A stretch of DNA of 64,000 bases from Henriciella litoralis (GCF_002088935.1 NZ_NCSS01000006.1:1644407-1708406), one strand, 5' to 3'; shown: positions 25,204 through 35,050, counted from the stretch's first letter. Notes: a model not told the origin generated them from the letters alone. Numbers and translations are program-made.

Positions 25204-26661
25204 ATGCAGGGGGAGGCATCGTCTGGCGACGGCAACGCAATCCTGAAGGAATGCGTTGTCCGTGACGGGACCGAATATTGCCGAACGGTACCAGCCGATG
25301 GCATTGCCTCCCCCGATGTGTCGCCCGTGGTCCAGACCGACTATCTGGCCTGGGCGCGCCCATTTCTGGATGACCCGGTCGGCTGGTCGAAGACTTATGT
25401 CCTGAACGTCGACATTCTCATTCCGATCCTGTCGCAAGTCGGCTTGATCCTAGCAGCCATTTTCTTCGGTATCATTCTGGCCCCGGCCGCACGCAAACAA
25501 GTGTCTTCGCTTGTCCAGCGCCTGCCCGTAGCCATCGCCCGAAACATTGACGAAACGACGCCGCGACTGGTGCGTCCGGCGCTGTGGGCGACGGCCCTCT
25601 ATATCGGCCTTATCGCGTTCAATGCCATTGGTCTTGAAAGCACGCTCGTTCGCATCGCCGCATCACTTGGCCTCGCCTGGCTGCTGATCCGGCTCGTCAC
25701 GACCTTTCTCCCGGATTTCGTCCGCAAGCCGCTGGCCTGGACCATCTGGGGGCTCGCCATCTTTTACGCGTTTGGCGTGCTTGATGATCTTATTGCCTGG
25801 CTTTCGAATATCGGGCCGCCCTTTGCCGGCGGCAGGATCAGCCCGATCTTTGTCTTGCAGGCGATCGCGACAGCGGCCTTCTTCCTGTTTGTCGCGAGCT
25901 GGCTTTCGAAACGACTGAAAACGCGGGTTCATGCGCTGCCGAAGGTTGAACCCTCGCTTCGCATTCTAATGTCGAACGCGCTCCAGATCGGCCTGTTCTT
26001 CGGGGCGGCCATTCTGACCCTCGCAGGTCTGGGCATTCCCCTGTCCGGCCTCGCTGTCATCGGCGGCGCGGTTGGTGTTGGCCTCGGTTTTGGCATGCAG
26101 CAAATCGTCGCCAATTTTGTCTCCGGCGTCATCCTGCTGACCGACCGCTCCATCAAGCCAAATGACGTGATCGAGGTCGATGATACCTATGGCGTGGTGA
26201 AATCCCTCGGTCTGCGCTACGCGTCGGTCATCACGCGCGATGGCAAGGAGCACCTCATCCCGAATGAGATGCTGATCACCGACAAGGTCGTGAACTGGAG
26301 CTATACGAACAAGGAAGTGCGCGTAAAGAAACGCCTGCGCGTCGAATACGAGTCGGATTTGCGCCAGGCGGTCGAACTTGTTGTTGAAGGCGCCAAGGCG
26401 ACCGCCCGCGTCCTGCATTCGCCGGCGCCCAAGTGTCTCGTCATGGAGTTTGGCGACGAGGCGATTGAACTGGAAGTGCGTTTCTGGATCGATGACCCTG
26501 AAAACGGGGTCTCGAATATCGCGTCCGAGGTGCTGCTTAATATCTGGGACAAATTCAAGGAAGCGGGCATCGATATCCCACTGCGCCATGAAGACATTCT
26601 CATCAGCCCCGGTTCCACGCTGCAGGTCGAGATGGTGCGCGCCAAGAAAACAACCGATTGA
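25204..26661 (+). CDS. MscS-family mechanosensitive channel
   Basis: A 485-residue protein. An unusual N-terminal segment with two cysteines (about residues 1-60) precedes membrane helices from about residue 75. The MscS core is clear: a pore-lining helix (GLAVIGGAVGVGLGFGMQQI), then NFVSGVILLTDRSIKPNDVIEVDDTYGVVKS-type sequence split over the beta domain. IPNEMLITDKVVNWS follows. The cytoplasmic alpha/beta domain ends EAGIDIPLRHEDILI. The protein probably opens under membrane tension to release solutes on hypo-osmotic shock. It probably shares a transcript with the SDR gene. Confidence 0.92.
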   Translation: MQGEASSGDGNAILKECVVRDGTEYCRTVPADGIASPDVSPVVQTDYLAWARPFLDDPVGWSKTYVLNVDILIPILSQVGLILAAIFFGIILAPAARKQVSSLVQRLPVAIARNIDETTPRLVRPALWATALYIGLIAFNAIGLESTLVRIAASLGLAWLLIRLVTTFLPDFVRKPLAWTIWGLAIFYAFGVLDDLIAWLSNIGPPFAGGRISPIFVLQAIATAAFFLFVASWLSKRLKTRVHALPKVEPSLRILMSNALQIGLFFGAAILTLAGLGIPLSGLAVIGGAVGVGLGFGMQQIVANFVSGVILLTDRSIKPNDVIEVDDTYGVVKSLGLRYASVITRDGKEHLIPNEMLITDKVVNWSYTNKEVRVKKRLRVEYESDLRQAVELVVEGAKATARVLHSPAPKCLVMEFGDEAIELEVRFWIDDPENGVSNIASEVLLNIWDKFKEAGIDIPLRHEDILISPGSTLQVEMVRAKKTTD

Positions 26662-26758
26662 TGCGCTCCACGCATAAGTGATCTTTGCCCATCGCTCTTG
26701 GAGCAAAGACCTCTCCTGTCCATTTCTCTGACAGACAAATGCTTTCAGGAGACTGGAC

Positions 26759-27454
26759 ATGATTGATATCAGACGATTTGAAAACCTTGGCACCTTCGAG
26801 AATGAATGGCTCGACGCCCATTATCACTTCTCATTCTCCCACTATTTTGACCCTGCCCGCATGGGACACGGCAAATTGCGCGTCTGGAATGATGACCGCA
26901 TCCGCGCGCAAACCGGCTTTCCGCCACATGGTCACCGCGACATGGAAATCATCACCTATGTCCGCAGCGGCGCGATCACGCACCGCGACTCACTTGGCAA
27001 TGAGGGCCGGACGGAAGCGGGCGACGTGCAGGTGATGAGCGCAGGAAACGGCGTGCAACATTCAGAGTGGAATGCCGAAAACCAGGACACGACCCTGTTC
27101 CAGATCTGGATTGAACCCTCCGAAGCAGGCGGCCAGCCGGGTTGGGGCGCGCGTAAATTCCCGAAAGCCGACCGGTCTGGCCAATGGGCTGTCCTGGCGA
27201 GCGGCAATGAGGAGGACGGCGCCCTTCCCATCCGACAGGATGCACGCATTCTGGGCGCAACGCTGAAGGAAGGTGAAGACCTGGAATACGTCGTCCCGGC
27301 CAGCCGCTATGGCTATTTCGTTGTCGCGGACGGCTCGGTGAGCCTTAATGGCGAGACGCTGAACGCACGAGACGGTGCAGCCGTCACAGGTGCGGAGACG
27401 CTTGTTTTTAAAGGCGTGAAAGCGGCTGAGATCGTCTTCGTGGACACAGTCTGA
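26759..27454 (+). CDS. Pirin-family protein
   Basis: A 231-residue bicupin. The first cupin holds the metal-site pattern PPHGHRDMEIITYVRSG and later GVQHSEWN (human pirin uses His-His-His-Glu at equivalent places). The start IDIRRFENLGTFENEWLDAH and YHFSFSHYFDP are typical of bacterial YhhW/YhaK-type pirins, some of which show quercetinase activity. The C-terminal cupin lacks obvious ligands. AGGAGACTGGAC precedes the start. The gene stands alone. Confidence 0.92.
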   Translation: MIDIRRFENLGTFENEWLDAHYHFSFSHYFDPARMGHGKLRVWNDDRIRAQTGFPPHGHRDMEIITYVRSGAITHRDSLGNEGRTEAGDVQVMSAGNGVQHSEWNAENQDTTLFQIWIEPSEAGGQPGWGARKFPKADRSGQWAVLASGNEEDGALPIRQDARILGATLKEGEDLEYVVPASRYGYFVVADGSVSLNGETLNARDGAAVTGAETLVFKGVKAAEIVFVDTV

Positions 27455-27501
27455 CCCTTGCCTCGCCTTTGCAATCAACAGCCATAGAGCAGCAACCGGC
27501 T

Positions 27502-27529
27502 TTGTTATCGAGCGTTGCATACATTATAT
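27502..27529 (+). promoter_or_regulatory. Putative sigma-70-type promoter
   Basis: TTGTTA at 27502-27507 and TTATAT at 27524-27529 are separated by 16 bp, ending 25 bp upstream of the exported-protein start codon at 27555. Confidence 0.5.
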
Positions 27530-27554
27530 TTACTGCATCCGCAGGAGAACCATC

Positions 27555-28028
27555 ATGAAAATTGCACTTGTATCCTTGTTCGCACTCGCAACCGCACCAG
27601 CAGCCCTGGCAGCGACAATTGACGTCAACTACTCACCTGAGTTCCAGGAAAAACTGCAAGATGATTATGGCGTCAAAGAAGGTGATCGCCTCGCCGATGA
27701 TATCCGGGGCGACATCGAGCGTGAGCTGAAGAAAGCCAATGTAGACGCTGATCGTGTTGCCGTGACTATTCTCGACGCAACACCCAACCGGCCGACGATG
27801 AAACAGCTGTCAGACCGTCCCGGCCTCGACATGCTTCGTTCAAAATCGCTTGGCGGGATGGACCTGAAAGGAACCGTGTTCGACGCCTCCGGAACGCCGG
27901 TCGCTGAACTCGAATATGACTGGTATGAAACCAGCATCGAGAATGTGGTCACAGCAAGCGTTTGGAGCGATGCCAACCGGGCATCTTCAAAGTTTGCTCG
28001 CAAACTGGCTGAAGAGCTGACCGACTAG
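27555..28028 (+). CDS. Exported protein, unknown function
   Basis: A 157-residue protein with a signal peptide cut near PAALAATID. The mature part is about 137 residues, alpha/beta and charged (EFQEKLQDDYGVKEGDRLAD, DIERELKKANVDADRVAVTI). It ends in a segment SSKFARKLAEELTD. The general layout is a DUF-style periplasmic protein in which a helical hairpin precedes a beta sheet. No family is named with confidence. A good ribosome binding site (GCAGGAGAAC) and promoter lie upstream. It is convergent with queD. Confidence 0.7.
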   Translation: MKIALVSLFALATAPAALAATIDVNYSPEFQEKLQDDYGVKEGDRLADDIRGDIERELKKANVDADRVAVTILDATPNRPTMKQLSDRPGLDMLRSKSLGGMDLKGTVFDASGTPVAELEYDWYETSIENVVTASVWSDANRASSKFARKLAEELTD

Positions 28029-28050
28029 GCCGCCAAACCTGTTTCGCCGA

Positions 28051-28479
28051 TCAATCAGGCGACAGAACCAGCCTGCAGCTTTCATTGAGTGATGGCCGCG
28101 ACAGACAAACGGCCGAAACACTCGGCAAGGTCGTCTTGAGGTCCCGCGCCACCCAGAGGCAGATCCGTTCCAGGGTCGGGACCGAAAGGCCATCGATCTC
28201 GTTGAGAAGTCTGTGGTCAAGTTTTGCAGCAACCTCGTTGAGGGCTTCCGTCAGCAGACTGAAGTCCTCAACCCATTCCTCGCCAGGCTTGACCCGGCCG
28301 CGTACGGTCGCTTCCAGCCGGAAGGAGTGGCCATGCATATTTCTGTAAGGATGGCCTTCAGGCTTGCCGCCCATGAAATGCGCAGCCTCGAAGGTCACCG
28401 CCTTCGAGATTTCGAACACTTCGCCGGACGGGCTCAGGGCAGCCCGATCAGTTTGTGGGTTTGTAAGCTCAGTCGCCAT
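28051..28479 (-). CDS. queD: 6-carboxytetrahydropterin synthase-like protein QueD
   Basis: A 142-residue member of the 6-pyruvoyl-tetrahydropterin-synthase fold, which makes 6-carboxytetrahydropterin for queuosine. Zinc ligands are seen as His34 (TFEAAH) and His49/His51 (MHGHSF). Asp88-His89 are in KLDHRLLN. In E. coli QueD the catalytic Cys sits in HKCGRLHGH; here the same place reads HPYRNMHGH, so that Cys is Tyr45. A C-terminal LNESC holds Glu133 and Cys135. This may be an alphaproteobacterial variant with relocated catalytic residues. The start overlaps queE by 46 bp. Confidence 0.88.
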   Translation of the reverse strand: MATELTNPQTDRAALSPSGEVFEISKAVTFEAAHFMGGKPEGHPYRNMHGHSFRLEATVRGRVKPGEEWVEDFSLLTEALNEVAAKLDHRLLNEIDGLSVPTLERICLWVARDLKTTLPSVSAVCLSRPSLNESCRLVLSPD

Positions 28480-29087
28480 TTTGGATGCTTCATGCAGTAG
28501 GCCGCCGCAGCGGCAATGTTTTCGGACTGCCTGCTATCATCTTTGGGCTGCAGGAAAAAGTGTTTGAACTGCAGCATTGCAAACTGTTCGGGCTGCGCTT
28601 CTGGCTCATCCTGGGGAAAGACGAGCTTCAGCTCGTCGCCTTTTGTCTGAACAATCGGGGCATTTGCTTTCGGCGAAACGCAAACCCAGTCCAGCGACGG
28701 CGGCGCAACTTGCGTCCCGTTCGTCTCTACGCCGACCTCAAATCCGGCAGTTTGCAGCGCCTCAATCAGCCTCTCATCCAGTTGCAAAAGCGGCTCGCCA
28801 CCCGTGCAGACAATGTAGGCATCCTTGCTCATTGATCGGCCGTCGGCCTGCCATAGGCCCACAGCGTGTTCGACGAGCGCCGCTATGCCACGAAACTTTC
28901 CACCATTCTCACCGTCGGTGCCAACGAAATTGGTATCGCAGAAGCTGCAGACGGCCAAAGCACGATCGCGCTCAAGTCCCGTCCAGAGATTGCAGCCGGC
29001 AAAGCGTAGAAACAATGCCGCACGGCCCGCTTGGGCGCCCTCGCCTTGCAGCGTGACGTAAGCCTCTTTGACGGAATAGGTTTTCAC
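28434..29087 (-). CDS. queE: 7-carboxy-7-deazaguanine synthase QueE
   Basis: Radical-SAM enzyme that contracts 6-carboxytetrahydropterin to 7-carboxy-7-deazaguanine. The GTG at 29087 overlaps the queC stop as GTGA, giving 217 residues starting [17 protein letters not shown]. The longer frame to 29144 has no match. The cluster motif is CNLW-x11-CSFC, that is C-x14-C-x2-C. This is the known alternative QueE class rather than C-x3-C-x2-[10 protein letters not shown] and VETNGT are further family motifs. It is second in the queC-queE-queD operon. Confidence 0.93.
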   Translation of the reverse strand: MKTYSVKEAYVTLQGEGAQAGRAALFLRFAGCNLWTGLERDRALAVCSFCDTNFVGTDGENGGKFRGIAALVEHAVGLWQADGRSMSKDAYIVCTGGEPLLQLDERLIEALQTAGFEVGVETNGTQVAPPSLDWVCVSPKANAPIVQTKGDELKLVFPQDEPEAQPEQFAMLQFKHFFLQPKDDSRQSENIAAAAAYCMKHPKWRLSLQTHKLIGLP

Positions 29088-29791
29088 CCTTGGCGCTCCT
29101 GCCACTTGCGATAGCCAGAGGCGCGCAATTCGCAGGCCGGACATTTGCCACAGCCATATCCCCAGTCATGCTTGCGGCCCCGCTCACCGAGATAGCATGT
29201 GTGCGTCGCATCAACGATGATCTGGACCAGCGCCGGTCCGCCGAGATCATAGGCCAGCTGCCAGGTCTCGGCCTTGTCGAGCCACATCAGCGGCGTCTCG
29301 AGCGTGAAGTTGCGATCCATGCCCAGCGACATGGCTTTCTGCTGGGCGTCGATCGTTTCACGACGGCAATCGGGATAACCGGAATAATCGGTTTCGCACA
29401 TGCCGCCGACAATCACGTTGATCCCACGACGCCACGCGAGGGCGCCCGCCAGCGTCAGAAAGATAAGGTTTCGCCCCGGCACAAACGTCGATGGCAGACC
29501 ACCCTCGGGTGTTTCGATATCAACGTCCCGCGTCAACGCGGTCTCGCTGATCTCTCCCAGCACGCTGAGGTCGACAAGATGATCCTCGCCAAGCCTATCG
29601 GACCATTGCGGGAACGTCGCGCGCATCGCCGCAAACACGTTCTTTCGACAATCCAGTTCCACACGGTGACGCTGCCCATAGTCGAACCCGAGGGTCTCGA
29701 CGTGCCGGAAACGCTTGAGCGCCGACGCAAGACAGGTCGTGGAGTCCTGTCCACCAGAAAAAAGAACAAGGGCTGAAGTCGGCTTGGACAT
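29084..29791 (-). CDS. queC: 7-cyano-7-deazaguanine synthase QueC
   Basis: ATP-dependent enzyme that turns 7-carboxy-7-deazaguanine into preQ0. The 235 residues from ATG 29791 fit the family. The frame is open to 29998, but that stretch is not family-like. The PP-loop SGGQDSTT is at residues 12-19. [17 protein letters not shown] and [13 protein letters not shown] are standard. The C-terminal zinc site is C-x8-C with [17 protein letters not shown]. It is first gene of the operon and divergent from the TonB receptor gene. The 243-bp gap must hold both promoters; no riboswitch was recognised in it. Confidence 0.94.
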   Translation of the reverse strand: MSKPTSALVLFSGGQDSTTCLASALKRFRHVETLGFDYGQRHRVELDCRKNVFAAMRATFPQWSDRLGEDHLVDLSVLGEISETALTRDVDIETPEGGLPSTFVPGRNLIFLTLAGALAWRRGINVIVGGMCETDYSGYPDCRRETIDAQQKAMSLGMDRNFTLETPLMWLDKAETWQLAYDLGGPALVQIIVDATHTCYLGERGRKHDWGYGCGKCPACELRASGYRKWQERQG

Positions 29792-30034
29792 AAGCGCGCC
29801 ATTAGCAGAGCTACACAACGCGTCCAAGCTAAACGTTCCGTTAGGGGAAGTATCCGTGCCCAAAAAAACACGCCGCGACGACAAGTAAACGAAAGCGCAG
29901 GAACAGGTTGACAAAATGTCACACAAGGCCCTGAGATGAGAGTCGAGGCACTTCCACACATAAAGGAAGGCCCGTGAGGAAACGCAAGTATTGAGCACAT
30001 GCCAAAGGCTGGCTCATCAGGGAGGAGTAATTCA

Positions 30035-32941
30035 ATGACTCAAAAAACACTCGGAAAGTATCTGATGTTGACGGGTGCGTCAGCGATCGCGCTCGGATGG
30101 CTAACGCCAGCCGCCATCGCTCAGGAAGATACGGACGTGCAGCGCAAACTCGGCACGGTTCTCGTCACCACGCAGAAAACAGAAGAATCAATTCAGGACG
30201 TTCCTATTGCCGTCTCGGCCTTTGACGAGGACGCGCTGGAAAAGCTGCAATTGGCCGGCGGGCCGGACCTGGTCAAATCGATCCCGAACGTAAACTTCAC
30301 CAAGGGCAACTTCTCCGGATACAACTTCCGGATCCGCGGTATCGGCGTTGACGCCGTTTCAACGTCCGCCGACGCTGGCGTCGGTGTACACCAGAACGAT
30401 GTGCCGCTGACCTCCAACGCGCTGTTCGAAGCAGAGTTCTATGATGTCGAGCGGGTCGAAGTCCTGCGCGGCCCACAAGGTACACTTTACGGCCGGAACG
30501 CCACGGGCGGCGTGTTCAACCTGATCACAGCCAAGCCAGTGCTCGAAGAATTCCAGGCCGACGCGAAACTGACCTATGGCAACTACAATACGGTCAAGGC
30601 CAAGGGCATGATCAACGTGCCGCTGGGTGACAAGGCCGCCTTCCGTCTTGCAGGCTCCATGCTTCAGCGCGATGGCTATGTCGACAACGTCACGACCGGT
30701 AATGATGTCGACGACCGCGATCTCTATTCAATCCGAGCATCGCTTGCATTTGAACCGACCGACCGTCTTCGGACCTTCCTGAGCTATGAGCACTTCGAAG
30801 AAGACGATAACCGCATCCGGTCCGGTAAGCAGTTCTGCGCCAAGGACCCGAACAAAACGAGCTTTGCTGGCATTTCGATCTCGGCATTTGACCAGCTGAT
30901 CACCTCACAGGGTTGCGTCGAGGCCCGCCTCAGCGATCCGGCTTCACTTGGCGGCGTCAATACAGCCGGTACGCTTGGTGGCCAGTATGGCTTTATCTCT
31001 GGCACGGTAGGCGGCATCGATCCGCTGACCGGCAATGCCATCAATATTGATGCCAATACGAGCGGCATCATTCCCGACCTGAGAAAGACCGAAAGCTATT
31101 TCGACCCGACCTATGAAGGCTCGCAGGACCTGTTCACCTGGAAGGCCGAATTCGATATCACTGACAGCCTGCTGCTGACCTATCTTGGCAGCTATAATGA
31201 GAACGAGGTCATCTCCCAGGAAGACTATAACGAGTACGCCGCTGACGTGCCGTTCAACACGACGGTCGGCCCATTCATCGGGCTTGTGGATCCGGCGCTC
31301 GCGCCGCTCTATGGGCTGCTATTCCCCGGCGGCGTGGTGCAAGACCCGCAGCTCGGCGCCTTCAACTTCCCGGTCGCAGCCGACCTTTCCGGTGCGTATT
31401 CAGAGCAGACGACCCACGAAATTCGCCTTCAGTCGGATTTTGACGGGCCATTCAACTTCAATCTCGGTGCGATTTCCGTCGATTTCGAGACCAATACCGG
31501 TCCGAAGATCCAGGAGAGCTATTACGTCTTCTTCAACGCTTCGTCCGCTTTCAACCAGATCCTGAACGCGGCACAGGGTGCTGAAGTCTTCCCGATTGAA
31601 GATATCAATGGGGCTGGTGCGACGCCGATCGAGAATCTGGATGGCGTGTCGCGTCAATACTTCCGCTCCCTGACGCCATACTGGCTGGAGAGCTTCGCTG
31701 TGTTTGGCGAAGGCTATTATGACATCAATGACGATCTCAAAGCGACGCTCGGCCTTCGTTACACCAAGGATGACAAGGAAGTTCTGCGTGTTCCAACCTT
31801 CCTGTCGGAATCGATTGCCGACATTCCAGACCCACTCGCCGGCACAGGCAAAGCCCAGGCCAGCTTCGAAGAAGTCACTGGCCGCGTTGGTCTGGACTGG
31901 TCACCGGAGCTGAGCTGGTCGGAAGACTCATTGTTCTACGCCTTCTACTCGCGCGGCTATAAGGGCGGCGGCATCAACCCGCCACAACCTGCCGGGTCAG
32001 TGAGCGCCTTCCCTGAACTCTTCGACCCGGAATTCATCAACTCCTACGAAGTCGGGACAAAGAACACGCTGGCGGGCGGTGCCCTTCAGCTCAACGCGAC
32101 CGGTTTCTACTATGACTATACCGGCTATCAGATCACCCAGATCATCAACCGTACCTCGGCGAACTTCAACGTCGACGCAGAGATCAAGGGTCTCGAAATC
32201 GAGACGATCTGGAACCCGGCCTCTACCTTCATCATCAACGCCAATCTCGGCCTTCTCGACGCACAGGTGAAGGATACATACGGCGTTGACGTCCTCGACC
32301 GCACCAACGGCCGCAGTGACCTGGTGGTGCTCAAACAGTTCCCTGGGGCGGCCAACTGCGTGGTGTCTGCCGAGGGGTATGCAACCATTCTCGGTGCGAT
32401 CCAGGCCGGAACCGTGCCGGGCGTCGGCCCTGGTGCAACGCTCGGTCTCTGCTCCGGCGCATTTGCCGGCGCTGAAACAGCTTTCGGTGTAGGCACTGTG
32501 ACCTACACGGACAGCAGTGGTCAGACCCAGACGATTGGTGGTCTCACACCATTCGAGGGCGATGCGAAGGACCTGGATGGCAACAACCTGCCAGGCACGC
32601 CTGACACCACGCTGAACATTGGCGCAGAGTACACGTTCGAAGCCCTTGGCGGCGGCAGCTGGGACATGCGTCTACGTGGCGACTACTACTACCAGGCCGA
32701 CGCTTTCAGCCGCGTCTGGAACACGGGCCGCGACGAGCTGGAGAGCTGGGACAACCTCAACCTGTCCATTCAGTTCATCAACAATGATAACGGCCTCGAA
32801 TTCGAGATCTTCGGCAAGAACATCACGGATGAGGAAGTCATCACCGGGTCTTACCTGACCGATGACTCGTCAGGCCTGTTCTCCAACGTGTTCCTGAACG
32901 AGCCTGCCCTTTACGGCGTCTCGGTCACCAAGCGCTGGTAA
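30035..32941 (+). CDS. TonB-dependent outer-membrane receptor
   Basis: A 968-residue receptor from ATG 30035, preceded by GGGAGGAG. The signal peptide ends near AAIAQED. The plug domain is typical (VTTQKTEESIQDVPIAVSAF, YDVERVEVLRGPQGTLYGRN, ATGGVFNLIT). The beta-barrel runs to the C-terminal GVSVTKRW, ending in an aromatic residue. Long loop insertions occur around residues 230-330 and 740-850. The type matches the large family used by Hyphomonads and Sphingomonads for sugars, siderophores or aromatic compounds. The ligand cannot be read, and no partner transporter is adjacent. Confidence 0.93.
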   Translation: MTQKTLGKYLMLTGASAIALGWLTPAAIAQEDTDVQRKLGTVLVTTQKTEESIQDVPIAVSAFDEDALEKLQLAGGPDLVKSIPNVNFTKGNFSGYNFRIRGIGVDAVSTSADAGVGVHQNDVPLTSNALFEAEFYDVERVEVLRGPQGTLYGRNATGGVFNLITAKPVLEEFQADAKLTYGNYNTVKAKGMINVPLGDKAAFRLAGSMLQRDGYVDNVTTGNDVDDRDLYSIRASLAFEPTDRLRTFLSYEHFEEDDNRIRSGKQFCAKDPNKTSFAGISISAFDQLITSQGCVEARLSDPASLGGVNTAGTLGGQYGFISGTVGGIDPLTGNAINIDANTSGIIPDLRKTESYFDPTYEGSQDLFTWKAEFDITDSLLLTYLGSYNENEVISQEDYNEYAADVPFNTTVGPFIGLVDPALAPLYGLLFPGGVVQDPQLGAFNFPVAADLSGAYSEQTTHEIRLQSDFDGPFNFNLGAISVDFETNTGPKIQESYYVFFNASSAFNQILNAAQGAEVFPIEDINGAGATPIENLDGVSRQYFRSLTPYWLESFAVFGEGYYDINDDLKATLGLRYTKDDKEVLRVPTFLSESIADIPDPLAGTGKAQASFEEVTGRVGLDWSPELSWSEDSLFYAFYSRGYKGGGINPPQPAGSVSAFPELFDPEFINSYEVGTKNTLAGGALQLNATGFYYDYTGYQITQIINRTSANFNVDAEIKGLEIETIWNPASTFIINANLGLLDAQVKDTYGVDVLDRTNGRSDLVVLKQFPGAANCVVSAEGYATILGAIQAGTVPGVGPGATLGLCSGAFAGAETAFGVGTVTYTDSSGQTQTIGGLTPFEGDAKDLDGNNLPGTPDTTLNIGAEYTFEALGGGSWDMRLRGDYYYQADAFSRVWNTGRDELESWDNLNLSIQFINNDNGLEFEIFGKNITDEEVITGSYLTDDSSGLFSNVFLNEPALYGVSVTKRW

Positions 32942-32963
32942 CCACCAGGATAACGACTGGAAC

Positions 32964-32992
32964 GGGGCGGCCTTCGCGGGCCGCCCTTTTTC
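32964..32992 (+). terminator. Terminator of the TonB receptor gene
   Basis: Stem GGGCGGCC (32965-32972) and GGCCGCCC (32979-32986) with a 6-base loop, followed by TTTTTC. Confidence 0.88.
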
Positions 32993-33063
32993 TTTGGCCG
33001 CCACACACGTTTGCGCCATCTACTATTATCATTACAGTCAGCGATTATCTTACAGGAGTTCAC

Positions 33064-34266
33064 ATGAGACACGCGATCGCCCTCGCCTCCCTTCTCGCGC
33101 TCACGGTCGCCTGCTCAGGCGCCACCGATGAACCCGCCGCCGATAAGTCGAATGGATCGCAAGCCGCTGACACCCAGGATGCGGCTGCCGAAACCGCCGA
33201 GAATGTGCTCGTCAGCAAGGATGGTTTTCAGCTGACCCCTGTCGCAGAGGGGCTGGACTTTCCATGGGACATGATATTCCTGCCGAGCGGCGATATGCTG
33301 GTAACCGAACGTGGCGGCCAGATCCGCATCATTCGTGATGGCCAATTGCTGCCTTCGCCCGTCGCCGGAACACCTGACACGCTGGTCAACGGCCAGGGCG
33401 GCTATTTCGGCATGGCACTCGATCCCGATTTTGCCTCCAATCGACGGCTCTATCTCTCCTTCGCGAAGGGCACGCCGGAACAGAATACGACAACCGTCAT
33501 TTCCGGCACTCTGTCAGAAGACGCCTCGCAACTGACCGAGGTTCAGGAAATCTTCTCCGGCACGCCGCGCGAAACCTCGCACCATTTTGGCGGCCGTCTC
33601 GTCTTTATCGATGATGGCACCCTCATCGTGAGTATGGGTGAAGGCTTCCGCTATATGGACGAAGCCCAGAACCCGATGAATTATCACGGCACCATCGCCC
33701 GTATTAACAGCGATGGCTCTACACCAGAAGACAACCCGTTCGCCGATGGCTCCGACGGTGCGCCAGCTGTCTGGACCTATGGCCACCGCAATGTGCAGGG
33801 CCTTGTCTGGGATGAGGCCCGCGGCATTCTCTGGGCACATGAACATGGCCCCAAAGGCGGCGATGAACTCAACATCATCGAGCCGGGCAATAATTATGGC
33901 TGGCCGGCCATCACCTATGGCGTCAATTATGACGGCACGATCATCACCGAGGAGACTAGCGCACCCGGTATGGAACAGCCCGTTACGAAATGGGTCCCCT
34001 CCATCGCCCCATCCGGTATGGCGCTGGTCTCCGGCGATGAATTCAGCGACTGGTCTGGTGATCTCCTCATTGGCGCGATGAACGGCCCCAAAGGCCAGAA
34101 GATCGTCCATGTCGACCTTGATGAAGCCGGGCAAGTCCTCGGAACCACAGACCTGATGGCCGATCTCAAAATCCCATTCCGCGATGTCGCCATGGGGCCA
34201 GACGGCGAGCTCTTTGTCGCGACCGCAAATGCCGATGGCGTGATTTACCGCGTCACAAAACAATAG
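33064..34266 (+). CDS. PQQ-dependent aldose sugar dehydrogenase-like lipoprotein
   Basis: A 400-residue protein with a lipoprotein signal (L-T-V-A-C, Cys 17) and then a six-bladed beta-propeller of the glucose/sorbosone dehydrogenase family. Key runs are FPWDMIFLPSGDMLVTERGG, GQGGYFGMALDPDFASN, ETSHHFGGRLVFIDDGTL and HEHGPKGGDELNIIEPGNN. The last is a strong family mark. The family oxidises aldoses with PQQ in the periplasm. PQQ-synthesis genes are not in the window. A GST gene follows after 30 bp and may be co-transcribed. Confidence 0.92.
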   Translation: MRHAIALASLLALTVACSGATDEPAADKSNGSQAADTQDAAAETAENVLVSKDGFQLTPVAEGLDFPWDMIFLPSGDMLVTERGGQIRIIRDGQLLPSPVAGTPDTLVNGQGGYFGMALDPDFASNRRLYLSFAKGTPEQNTTTVISGTLSEDASQLTEVQEIFSGTPRETSHHFGGRLVFIDDGTLIVSMGEGFRYMDEAQNPMNYHGTIARINSDGSTPEDNPFADGSDGAPAVWTYGHRNVQGLVWDEARGILWAHEHGPKGGDELNIIEPGNNYGWPAITYGVNYDGTIITEETSAPGMEQPVTKWVPSIAPSGMALVSGDEFSDWSGDLLIGAMNGPKGQKIVHVDLDEAGQVLGTTDLMADLKIPFRDVAMGPDGELFVATANADGVIYRVTKQ

Positions 34267-34296
34267 AGCCGACGAAACGGCCTCGGAGGAAACACA

Positions 34297-34917
34297 ATGA
34301 TTACGCTTCACCACCTGCGCGTCGGGCGCTCGATCTTTACGGTCTGGCTATTGGAAGAGATGGAGCTGGACTACGAGCTGAAGGTCTATCACCGCCATCC
34401 GGAAACCTTCCGCTCACAGGATGATATCAAGAAGGCAACGCCGCTCGGCAAGTCACCTACCCTCGAGGATGGCGACATCATGCTCACCGAATCCGGTGCG
34501 ATTGCGGCCTATCTCGTGGATCGCTACGATACTGATGGCAAATTCGCGCCAGCCCGTACAGATTATGCGGCTCACGCTGAATATCTGCGCTGGCTACACT
34601 ATCCTGAAGGGTCAGCCTTCCTGCCGCTTTTCCTCAAGATGCTGCTCGCCCGCGAAGGTGACACTCCATCGGCCGTGTTCAGCGCGTTTGCGGCAGGTGA
34701 AGTGCCGCTACACCTCGGCATCCTGAATGACAGACTGGCCGACCGCGAATTCATCCTAGGCGATAAGTTTCAGGCGCCGGACATTGGCGTCAGCTATATC
34801 GGGAATATGGCCGAGCGTCTGGGCGAGCTTGCCCCTTACGAACATCTCAAAGCCTATCTTGAAAGGAACATGCAGCGCCCGGCCTGGAAGCGGGCGAAAG
34901 AGCGGGCTGTAGAGTAG
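34297..34917 (+). CDS. Glutathione S-transferase family protein
   Basis: A 206-residue cytosolic-type GST. The thioredoxin-like N-terminal domain starts MITLHHLRVGRSIFTVWLLE and has the cis-Pro/SNAIL-like region GKSPTLEDGDIMLTESGAI. The helical domain has EYLRWLHYPEGSAFLPL and DIGVSYIGNMAERLG. It clearly resembles the GST encoded at 40848 (both have E-x-L-x-W-L-H-Y-x-E-G-S), so the two are paralogs. The substrate is unknown. It lies 30 bp after the sugar dehydrogenase gene. Confidence 0.92.
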   Translation: MITLHHLRVGRSIFTVWLLEEMELDYELKVYHRHPETFRSQDDIKKATPLGKSPTLEDGDIMLTESGAIAAYLVDRYDTDGKFAPARTDYAAHAEYLRWLHYPEGSAFLPLFLKMLLAREGDTPSAVFSAFAAGEVPLHLGILNDRLADREFILGDKFQAPDIGVSYIGNMAERLGELAPYEHLKAYLERNMQRPAWKRAKERAVE

Positions 34918-34997
34918 ATTGCGCCTCGGTCGCCCCGTTTCTCAACAAAGCGCTTGCCGAACCACATTGAAGATGAGCGCTTGAATGAAAGCTCTCG

Positions 34998-35037
34998 GAA
35001 GGCCTCATCCTGAGCGAAGTCGAAGGGCGAGGCCGTC
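34998..35037. repeat. REP-like palindromic element
   Basis: GGCCTC (35001-35006) pairs with GAGGCC (35029-35034) around CATCCTGAGCGAAGTCGAAG. The core resembles the dispersed CATCCTGAGC-TTGTCGAAGG family of proteobacteria. A diverged half-copy occurs near 42504. It lies in the gap between the GST and recR stops. Confidence 0.55.
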
Positions 35038-35050
35038 AGAGGCCGGAGGT

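Noticed and set aside
24343..25437. 364-residue open frame on the minus strand
   Set aside because: Lies antisense to the SDR gene and runs into the MscS gene; it has no recognisable domain, and the plus-strand genes carry clear motifs.
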